A stretch of DNA of 64,000 nt from Fabrea salina (taxonomy: Eukaryota > Ciliophora > Heterotrichea > Heterotrichida > Fabreidae). The notes beneath the pieces are model-generated. The model was not told the DNA's origin, made no database searches, and was given only the letters and a program-made list of their open reading frames with translations. This document shows, one piece after another, positions 26,303 through 34,199 of the stretch. Location: positions 31,310 through 95,309 of the forward strand of contig JALIHJ010000066.1 of assembly GCA_022984795.1 (NCBI GenBank), read 5' to 3'. How positions within the stretch are numbered: position 1 is the stretch's first letter; each line of letters begins with the position of its first letter. A program made the position numbers and the translations under genes.

Positions 26303-27230
26303 TCAAAAATAGTCTCCAAACATAACTGAGTCTAAACTTTCTTCAGTCTGATGTGGTCTTTTTTCGTAGCCGTTGGGAGATAACAAGTGTTCTTCAGGTG
26401 ACAAAGAAACCTCTTCTTCTGGTTCTACTTGGTCTTTCCTGACCCAAAACACGTACAAACACAGCGCCATCAACAAGTAATGAGTCAACAACCTAATCAC
26501 AGCAAACACCAAAATACTCACTCCAAGATTCCCTGGGACTTCTTCGTAGCAGGTCTTCTGAGGCATTGAGACTTGGTAAATCTGATGCAGAAAAGAAATG
26601 AAGTTGGACACAAACATGCAGACAATCAAAATCCTGATGAGAAAATTACCATAGTTCCTTTTCGCGACTTGTATCGATGATTAAGCAATGCAGTTTTTTA
26701 AGGTCTCTCAGTTTCTTGGTCATTCTAATACCTATTATGAAAAACACCAAAGTCAACATCAACCCACTGAGTCTCATGTACACCCAAATTCCATTTTGGC
26801 AACTGTAAACATCTTCACTCTTAATGTTGCCTACAATGAAGTAAACTGCAAATCCCGTCAGGTAGAGTATGTTGAACACAAGCAAAGGTTTAATGAACCT
26901 CTTGTAGAACCCTGGGGATTGGTGCACCTTGGTAGCTTCAAAGGCAAAGTAAAAGAAAATAATAGTGTCCAGGACGAACTGGAGGTACTCCATCAACATG
27001 TAAAGTATGTTAAACTCAGGGCCTATTACCACGTAGTGAACAAACATCATAATGGTCTGTAACATCTGGACGTAGAGTATTGCTAGTGATTTCGAAACCC
27101 AAACTCCTTGAGCCTTTATGTTACGTGCAATTTGGTACCCTGTGAGCAAAGAGAACCCCATTGACACAAACGCAAACGAGTAAGAAACGCTGCACCAAGC
27201 ATACCCGATTACTTCTACGCAGTTTCCCAT
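26303..27230 (-). CDS. Seven-transmembrane protein (GPCR-like), one 16-nt intron
   Basis: Two frames on the minus strand join through a 16-nt intron at 26634-26649 (GTAATTTTCTCATCAG), giving 303 aa. Five hydrophobic helices before and two after the junction make seven in total, with a cytosolic acidic/Ser-rich tail (SLSPEEHLLSPNG) carrying possible phosphosites. The layout recalls GPCRs or TMEM proteins of the transmembrane-adipocyte/GPR type, but no family motif is certain. It begins MGNCVEV. The stop is TGA, immediately followed by TAA, the only high-confidence TGA end in the window. Confidence 0.7.
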
Positions 27231-27268
27231 TTTTCCTATTCAACACTTTAAATATTCTTTTATAAACG

Positions 27269-28258
27269 ATGAACAGGAACCTTTTGATTTTGGAGTGCAG
27301 AGGAAAGAAGAACCTTTGTGGCCTTTTCAGACAAGACAAATTAATCTACTCCAATAAAGTTTACAGTCGAAAAGACCCTTTAGCTACCACACAGGATTTC
27401 CTTAAAACGTGCCAAAACAACCTTCAGAAATATAAAGTTGACGAAGTTGCTGTGACTATTACACCTGGAAACCCGAAACTAATGGATGAGTCTTTGGGAC
27501 TAGCAATGGTAACTTTAAATTAGAAGTTTGACGTCCCTGTATACCCTCTGCACCATACGCACGCGCACCTTAGTTTTTTGGGAAACTTGCCTGCTTTGAT
27601 TTTGTTCTGCAACAGTTCAGAAACTAAGTTGTTTCTCAACGACGGAAAAGAACTTAAAATCATAGGAAGTTCAGTAGACTTAAGTTTAGGCGAATCTATG
27701 ATGATTCTCAGCAGAAAACTAGGAATCAACTACCAAGACATGCTAGTTGGCAAGCCTATCCGCCAATCGATTCCTGTTCCTATGATCAACCACAAATCTT
27801 TTGACTTTTCTTTTCAAGGGATTCTTAACAAGGTTCTGTACTACTCAGTGCACAGCCCTGTAGTCTCTAAGATAGACCCATTAGAGTCTTCTTTTTCCAA
27901 GCAAAGCAAACGAGATATGGCTTCTTTAGGGTCAACTTTCCAGATAGTGGCAATTGAACACTTGGTGTGCCAAATCAGAAAAGCCATTTCTTGGGCTAGA
28001 AAAGAATACCCCCAAGTTAAAACGTTCGTAAGTGCTACTTAGGGATTCTGTGGAGGAGTAGCTATTAACGAAAAGATCTCAGGCAACTTAAGGGAGGTTT
28101 GCAGTCAATACAACTTTGACTTCTTAGTTCCAGAAAACCCTCTAGACAACTTGGACCAGCTTTATACTTCATACTTACAACTTAGAGACTCACTTCCAGA
28201 CTTGAGAAAGACAAATATACCTTGTCTTAGAAACTACCCTGTTTGCGACTACTTATAG
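27269..28258 (+). CDS. TsaD/OSGEPL1 (Qri7)-like protein with altered active site, two 15-nt introns
   Basis: Removing introns 27509-27523 and 28028-28042 (both GTAA...TTAG) gives 319 aa with the Kae1/TsaD fold order: VTITPGNP, then VPVYPLHHTHAHL (metal-binding His pair), DFSFQGILNKV (canonical DFSFTGL), and GFCGGVAINEKI (canonical VSGGVAxN). TsaD adds threonylcarbamoyl to A37 of ANN-decoding tRNAs; OSGEPL1/Qri7 is the mitochondrial form. The usual SGGHT is replaced by NSSET, and the DxAGExxDK segment is degraded. It may be a divergent mitochondrial enzyme or a non-catalytic relative. Confidence 0.75.
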
Positions 28259-28284
28259 GTGTCGCATTTTTTAACTAATCATAA

Positions 28285-29655
28285 ATGGAAGAAAGCAAGG
28301 CCCAAACCAGCTCTTTCCAAATAGACCCAGAAGAGCCCGTCACACAAATAGAGAGCCTCTGTCCCAGCTGTGAAGGACAAGGAATTACCCGACTTCTTCT
28401 CTGCAGAATTCCTTTTTTCAAAGATGTTATAGTCATGTCTTTTTACTGCGAAAACTGTGCTTACTACAACAACGAAATCCAGTCCGCAGGGTCTTTAGCT
28501 GAAAAAGGAATTAGAATCACCCTCCACGTTACAGAGCCTTCTTTACTCAACAGAGAAGTAGTTAAGTCTGAATTCGCCACTATCACAGTTCCAGAAATCG
28601 AACTTGAAATTCCACCCACTACACAAAAAGGGTCCTTGAACACTGTAGAAGGCATTTTGAGGAAGTCTTACGAAGACTTACAAGCTCTGCAACCTGAAAG
28701 AAGAGCCCAGAACCCCGAAGTGGCCTCTAAAATTGACGAGTTCTTGCAGAACTTAGAAGTATTGTTCAGTGGCAGAAGACCCTTTACTTTGGTGGTAGAC
28801 GATCCTGCAGGCAACAGTTTTGTGTCCCACGATATTTCCAGGTACAAAATGCCCACTTCAGACCCGGCTTTAACTATCGAGAACTACTTCCGGTCACGCA
28901 CACAAATGCAAGAAATGGGCTACCTTGCTAAGGACGAAGACATTGGGCAAAGCTTAGAAAACATGTCCCTTGACAACCCTATTTCAGCCCAAGGCCACGA
29001 CTTTTCAAGGGGCTTTGAAGAAAACGACACAGACCAAGAGCCAGTGGAGATGCCCACTAGGTGCTACGCTTGCCAATGCCCAGGGACTATTAGGATGTGC
29101 ATCACACACATTCCACACTTCAAGGAAACTATAGTTATGGCTTTTAACTGCGAGATGTGTGGAGCCAAAAGCAATGAAGTCAAAGGAGGTGGGGGCGTGA
29201 GTGAGTTGGGCAAAAGAGTGACACTCAAAGTTACTCAGTCCGAAGACTTAACTAGAGACGTGATTAAGTCAGACACTTCTTCAGTAAGCATTCCTGAGTT
29301 GGGTTTGGAACTAATGCCAGGTACCCTAGGAGGACTTGTTACTACTGTAGAAGGCTTGCTTTCACAAATCCACAACCAGCTTTCGAAAAACGTGCCCTTT
29401 GGCATGGGGGACTCACTTGACTCCCAAGAGAAAGAAAGGTTCTCGAGCTTCTTAAGTAACTTAGAAGCCTACAGTCAAAACGTTTCGGTGCCTTTCACTT
29501 TGGTGATTGACGACCCGCTATCCAACAGCTTTATTTCGAGTCCCAACTCAGAAGACCCGGCTACAGACCCTGCTGTGACTATAGAAGACTACGAAAGGAC
29601 ACAAGAGCAAAATGAAGAACTGGGTTTAAGCGATATGGTAACAGAGAATTATTAA
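28285..29655 (+). CDS. ZPR1: Zinc-finger protein ZPR1
   Basis: 456 aa with the duplicated ZPR1 module. Module 1 has SLCPSCEGQG...FYCENC then EIQSAGSLAEKGIRITLHV and FTLVVDDPAGNSF. Module 2 has CYACQCPG...FNCEMC, then ELGKRVTLKV and FTLVIDDPLSNSFI. The two C4 zinc fingers and both FTLVxDDPxxNSF motifs are intact. ZPR1 is a chaperone for eEF1A folding and shuttles between nucleus and cytoplasm. Length and domain order match human and yeast ZPR1. It ends one base before the next start (TAA-A-ATG). Confidence 0.97.
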   Translation: MEESKAQTSSFQIDPEEPVTQIESLCPSCEGQGITRLLLCRIPFFKDVIVMSFYCENCAYYNNEIQSAGSLAEKGIRITLHVTEPSLLNREVVKSEFATITVPEIELEIPPTTQKGSLNTVEGILRKSYEDLQALQPERRAQNPEVASKIDEFLQNLEVLFSGRRPFTLVVDDPAGNSFVSHDISRYKMPTSDPALTIENYFRSRTQMQEMGYLAKDEDIGQSLENMSLDNPISAQGHDFSRGFEENDTDQEPVEMPTRCYACQCPGTIRMCITHIPHFKETIVMAFNCEMCGAKSNEVKGGGGVSELGKRVTLKVTQSEDLTRDVIKSDTSSVSIPELGLELMPGTLGGLVTTVEGLLSQIHNQLSKNVPFGMGDSLDSQEKERFSSFLSNLEAYSQNVSVPFTLVIDDPLSNSFISSPNSEDPATDPAVTIEDYERTQEQNEELGLSDMVTENY

Positions 29656-29656
29656 A

Positions 29657-31009
29657 ATGGAACCGGAACTTTCTTTGTACACTATCAAGTCTCTTTTCAT
29701 AAGAGACAAAACTAAAAGGACTCAAGAAGTAACCACTACTTAGTTCAAAAGTTTTTTAGATAAACTTGCGAAGCTTTTGTCTTCTGGCCAAGCACAGTAT
29801 GAGCTATTTAGTTTCTTCAAAGAGTTCTATGAAAAACGCTTGGTTAACTTGTCAGTTAAGTGTCCTCTGCGTGAAGTAAGAGAACTAGCACAGGAGTTTT
29901 TGGAAAAGCATGGTATAGTTTACCAATTAGGAGAAGTTAGTGAAGTTAGTTTTATTTTGCCTAGATCTTTAGTAAACCCACTGAATGCCCAAAGCAAGGA
30001 CTCCTTGGAAGAAGATGCACTGCTTTTGAAGCAAGTTTACAAAGAACTGTTTCTAAGCTTTGCTAGAGTGCCTAACCTATTTAGAGTTTTAGGGGTGCTC
30101 CCTACTTACCTCGAGAAGCAATACTTTCGTGTTAGTGAAGTGCTTTTGGGCGACGGACCTCTTTCAGCAGAGTTACGCTTCTGTGTTGCTTTTATAGGAT
30201 CTGCAGCAGATAAGTGCGTTTATCTGATGCAACTCTTCCAAGAACAAGTCCGAATGTTTGGGCACTCCAATATGCCTGAAAAACTAAGGCACCTTGCAAC
30301 AGCTAGTCTGAAATTAGCCCACAGACCATGGGAGTTTGACCAGAAAGACGTAGAAGTTCTACTGAGTCACTGGCAGATTTCAGAACTCTTCCACGCCTTA
30401 GTTGTTCTTAGTGTGAGTCACTGCCTTGCAAGTGTGTGCTTAGGTTTAGGAGTTTCTTGTGAGTACGACTTGTTTGACACAAACTATTCTTTAACTATTG
30501 GAGGCAGCAACCTGTTTGAGCTCTTGGCAGAAGAAAAGCTGCCTTATCTCGACTACGACATTTCCAAACATCCCCGCCCAGTGAGGCCTTCTGACTTCAA
30601 CTGGAAAGACTCAGGGTTTTACTTGCTTGAAAAGGTTCTTCCAAGGATTGCAGAGAGCCTTAGAGAGACTATTGGGTTTTCCTACAATAGCACTTTTGAG
30701 TCATTTGGCGGAGAAGGAGTGAACACTGCCCCTTTGCACAGAGCTGTGTGGATGTACACACAAAGAGTACTTGGTTTGGAGTACGACGACTACGACTACA
30801 GAGAAGTTAACGAGCAGTTGTCAAGGAACACCAAGAACTACCTGAAGACAGTTGTGTGTTACCCCAAAAAGGTAACAAAAGAACTCCTGGACTCGATAGA
30901 CATGGACTTGGACTTTCTAGACATAGTGCAGATGGTTCTTCTGGTAAGTGAGTCCAAACTTGAGTCTGAGTTGATATACCTTACACATTGCTTAAGCAGT
31001 TTTATTTAA
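29657..31009 (+). CDS. SESN: Sestrin (one 15-nt intron)
   Basis: A 15-nt intron at 29729-29743 joins a 24-codon first exon to the rest, giving 445 aa. Family landmarks: the helix around GSAADKCVYLMQL (catalytic Cys and Tyr of the sestrin peroxidase site), KLAHRPWEFDQKDVEVLL, ISELFHALVVLSVSHCLAS, then FNWKDSGFYLLEKVLP, HRAVWMYTQRVLGLEYDDY and YLKTVVCYPKKVTKELLDS. Sestrins inhibit mTORC1 through GATOR2 and, in animals, sense leucine. The His three turns after the catalytic Cys in animal sestrins is Phe here. Confidence 0.93.
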
Positions 31010-31014
31010 TAATA

Positions 31015-32034
31015 ATGGCTTCTCGCGGAAGAGTTAAAGAACTCGAAAAACTGCACCAAGAACTTGCAGGCGGGGGGAGTTGCTTCCACATTCGGAGTTT
31101 AAAAAGGTACTTAGGAAAAGAAATCAGTTCAGAACTGCTTCCAACGACTGTTTACTTGTCAGACTTCATAGATGCTTTCCAAGGGGAGTTAAACAGACTC
31201 AAAGACGAAGAAGAACACTTAAAGTACTTGCTTGACCAGTACGACTACAAGAAAAGAATGCACATCGAAAGTTACCACGAAATACTCAACACTGAAAAGT
31301 ACAATAAGGCCGGGGTTATGGAAAACTCAAGATTCGACCTAGTAGTTGAGCAAGCTAGAGAACTCCCTGCCATGAACACCAACAACACCGCTGACCCTTT
31401 CTTTGTGGTTAAACTAGACGATAAAGTAATTTACCGCTCCCAACTCATCCCTGATACTGCTGAGCCTGTGTGGAACGCCCGAGTAGCCATTCCTATAAAG
31501 CACAAAAACCACGAAATAATTGTTGAGTTGCTTGACGACGACCAGAACCCTGAGTCTATTGGTTTGTGCCAAATTGAACTTGAATCCTTTGAAGACCAAC
31601 AAGTCCACACCAGGTGGTACGACTTAGAAAGCGTGGACGAAATCAACGCAGGCGAAGTCAAGATTGTAGGGCAGTGGATTTACAACATGACTGAGTTCCA
31701 CCACAACAACGCTGATAAGTACGAGTCTCTGTTGAGTTTAACTGAAAAAAACTTAGCAAGAGTGTCTGAGCAAGTGATGAACCTCTACGAATACAGAGGC
31801 AAAGACTTGCTTGAAGCTTGGCTCATACCCCCTGCTAAGATTTCTCCTTCTAAGAGCAGACGCAGCCAGCACTTCTTGAGTGTACCTGGGTCACGTTCTA
31901 ACTCGCAAGTTAGCTCGCCTACTCAGTCCAGGAAAAGCAACTACAACTTTCCTAAAATAGAGTACACCCAAGCAGGGTGCTCCCTAGACTTCTTTGCAAT
32001 TGGTATGTTCGTGACCTCTAAGCACATGAGTTAA
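31015..32034 (+). CDS. C2-domain protein
   Basis: 339 aa from ATG 31015 (TTAATAATAATG), 5 bp after sestrin. The N-terminal 100 residues are helical/coiled coil. A C2 domain spans about 105-225: FDLVVEQARELPAMN, then TADPFFVVKLDDK, AEPVWNARVAI, and VELLDDDQNPESIGLCQI. Asp residues in the loops (TADPF, LLDDDQN) suggest Ca2+-dependent phospholipid binding. The C-terminus is Ser/Arg-rich, probably disordered and phosphorylated. It resembles N-terminal coiled coil plus C2 adaptors; no named family. It converges on DNA ligase I with abutting stop codons. Confidence 0.8.
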   Translation: MASRGRVKELEKLHQELAGGGSCFHIRSLKRYLGKEISSELLPTTVYLSDFIDAFQGELNRLKDEEEHLKYLLDQYDYKKRMHIESYHEILNTEKYNKAGVMENSRFDLVVEQARELPAMNTNNTADPFFVVKLDDKVIYRSQLIPDTAEPVWNARVAIPIKHKNHEIIVELLDDDQNPESIGLCQIELESFEDQQVHTRWYDLESVDEINAGEVKIVGQWIYNMTEFHHNNADKYESLLSLTEKNLARVSEQVMNLYEYRGKDLLEAWLIPPAKISPSKSRRSQHFLSVPGSRSNSQVSSPTQSRKSNYNFPKIEYTQAGCSLDFFAIGMFVTSKHMS

Positions 32035-34164
32035 TTAATCACTTAAGTGGATAACAGACTGATTGTAGTACATCGAAACAACCTGCTCAGGAGAAGTAGC
32101 CTCAGTAGGGGACTTGTCTTCTCGGAGTCTCAAAAACCTAGGAAAGCGGAGCGAGATTCCTTTGTCTTCTGCAGCTTGGCACCAAGCACTTGTGTGCTTA
32201 GGCGAAATCGAAAGGTCTGCTCCCAGTACTTCGCAAACTAGTTTGGGTTCGAACCAAACGTCTAAGTCTGTGTGGAGGTACCTGTAGTTTTTAAGAGGTT
32301 TGGGGATTTCGAAGGGCTGCAGTTTGGAGTAAAGAGTTTTAAGTTGTTCTTCACTGAACCCAGTAGCCGTTTTGCATATGGTTTGATATTCGTCATTTGA
32401 GGAGTCATAAATAGCTAACAAAAACGACCCATAAACACCTACTCGCTTTCCAGTTCCGTAGTAAGCTCCTATTGGAACTAAGTCTACAGAGTCTGACAAG
32501 CTAGTTTCTGAAGCCTGCATGTAGTCTTTTTTGAGCTTCAGCCAGTTCAAGCTGCGTTTTGCTGGTTCGTAATTAGCGTTGTCATGCAGAGTTTTGACCA
32601 TAAGTCCTTCACAGCCAATCTTAACAGACTCCAGCAAAAAGGCTTCGATGTCTTCGAACAGACTTAAGTCTTTGTGCTCTGCAAACTGGAGTTTCCCAGG
32701 TTCTTCTTTGATGGCCTTTTTAAGTAACTCTCTTCTTTCGAAAAGCGACTTGTCAAGGATCGACTCTGAGTTGTAAAAAAGCATGTCGAAGGGGAAGATG
32801 CACACGTTAATTTCAATAGAGTTTATGTCTACGTTTTTCCTGCCTCTGTGCTGGATGTCTTGGAATGGTCTGATTCTGTTAGTTTTTGAGTCAAAAGCAA
32901 CTGCTTCAGAGTCAATGATGCAACTAGTTACTTGGCTGTAGTCAATGTGCTCAGCTAAGAACTGAACAATGTCTGGGTACATCTCTGTGATGTCTTCATT
33001 GCCTCTGCTGTAGATCTTAACGCTGCGGTCTTCTAGAATGTGGATTTGCGCTCTCATGCCATCGTACTTAAACTCACAGGTGAACTCAACTCCTGTGAAG
33101 CGCTTAAGAATCTCCTGGATGCCTTTAGTAGGGTTGGCAAGCATGGGTTTCACAGGGACTCCTGGAGTGATTCTGCAGACTTCAGAAATGTAAGAAATGT
33201 CTTTGCCCTGAGGGCCTACTTCTAGTAAGGCTTTGATTATTTTGTCGTAGTCAGGGCACTCGTTTATAGCTCTTTTCAGTGTGTTTTCAATAAGTTCGGC
33301 TCCTTCTTCTGAGGCTTTAAGCACTGAAGGGGGGAAGGTGCCTTGCTTAGGAGGAGTGACTGCAATTGCTTTGGCCAAGGCACTCTGCATAGTGAGTTCT
33401 GAAGCGCCTATTTTCAAGGACTTCTGAAGAATTCTGATGATGTACTTGGCTTCTTCGCTGTCAGCTTGGTTCAGAAGCCTGACTAGCTCCTCTTCTTTGA
33501 GCGAAATAGAGTTGTTGCCTTTGTAAGTTGCTATTTTCCAAAGCGAGTCGTAAACGTTTTCAATCGTTAAAGGCGCAAGTTTAGTGCGTTTGGTGAAGTA
33601 AGAGGTAAGGTTCTTCTGGGTGGCTTTTCCATTGGAAACTACGGTTCCCAAGTCCCCTGTTTGGTTTTCTTGCTTCCTGACTTGTTTAACTGTGAGGCCT
33701 GAGTTCCTAGCTGCTGCTTTGAACAGGGCTTCTTTGCCTATTCCTATTTCGATTCCTGTGTAGTCAGGGCACAGTTTGCCTATGCATAAATAAAAGCACT
33801 TAACTAAGTGGTCTGGTTTAAGCAGTGTAATGCTTCTGAACAAGTTGGACAAAACTTCTTTTTGCAGGTTTTTGGAGTTAGCTCCTTTGGACTTAGAAAC
33901 CTCTTCAAACGCGTCAACAAGCATTCGGAAAGGAACTGGGTCTCCGTACTTGAACTTAGAGTCCAGTACAGGGTTGAACTTGGGGTCTGAAAGCGCCAAA
34001 GGCTGTGAATTAAGGTTGTAGTCCTCGTAAGTTGACTCTGTGAAAGCAACTTCTGAAACGATTTGGAAGGGCTCAATTGGGTTGAGGGGACTTCTGGGCT
34101 CTTCCTTTTTGCGTTTGGAACTTTGAGTTGAGAGGAACGAGCTTATTGAGGATTGTCTTTCCAT
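32035..34164 (-). CDS. LIG1: ATP-dependent DNA ligase I
   Basis: 709 aa. The N-terminus holds a PCNA-interacting-like motif QSSISSFL (QxxIxxFF type) followed by a basic KRKK cluster. The DNA-binding domain is at about 60-300 (FRMLVDAFEEV, LLKPDHLVKCFYLCIG, GIGKEALFKA). The nucleotidyltransferase motif I is FKYDGMRAQIH with the AMP-accepting Lys near 366, followed by IYSRGNEDITEMYPD (motif III), CEGLMVKTL (motif IV) and NWLKLKKDYM (motif V). The OB domain ends with FPRFLRLREDKSPTEAT, typical of LIG1. It seals Okazaki fragments and repair nicks. Its start lies 35 bp from the next gene's. Confidence 0.95.
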   Translation of the reverse strand: MERQSSISSFLSTQSSKRKKEEPRSPLNPIEPFQIVSEVAFTESTYEDYNLNSQPLALSDPKFNPVLDSKFKYGDPVPFRMLVDAFEEVSKSKGANSKNLQKEVLSNLFRSITLLKPDHLVKCFYLCIGKLCPDYTGIEIGIGKEALFKAAARNSGLTVKQVRKQENQTGDLGTVVSNGKATQKNLTSYFTKRTKLAPLTIENVYDSLWKIATYKGNNSISLKEEELVRLLNQADSEEAKYIIRILQKSLKIGASELTMQSALAKAIAVTPPKQGTFPPSVLKASEEGAELIENTLKRAINECPDYDKIIKALLEVGPQGKDISYISEVCRITPGVPVKPMLANPTKGIQEILKRFTGVEFTCEFKYDGMRAQIHILEDRSVKIYSRGNEDITEMYPDIVQFLAEHIDYSQVTSCIIDSEAVAFDSKTNRIRPFQDIQHRGRKNVDINSIEINVCIFPFDMLFYNSESILDKSLFERRELLKKAIKEEPGKLQFAEHKDLSLFEDIEAFLLESVKIGCEGLMVKTLHDNANYEPAKRSLNWLKLKKDYMQASETSLSDSVDLVPIGAYYGTGKRVGVYGSFLLAIYDSSNDEYQTICKTATGFSEEQLKTLYSKLQPFEIPKPLKNYRYLHTDLDVWFEPKLVCEVLGADLSISPKHTSAWCQAAEDKGISLRFPRFLRLREDKSPTEATSPEQVVSMYYNQSVIHLSD

Positions 34165-34199
34165 TCCCGCCTTTATAAATGGTAACTCTGGTTGATAAA

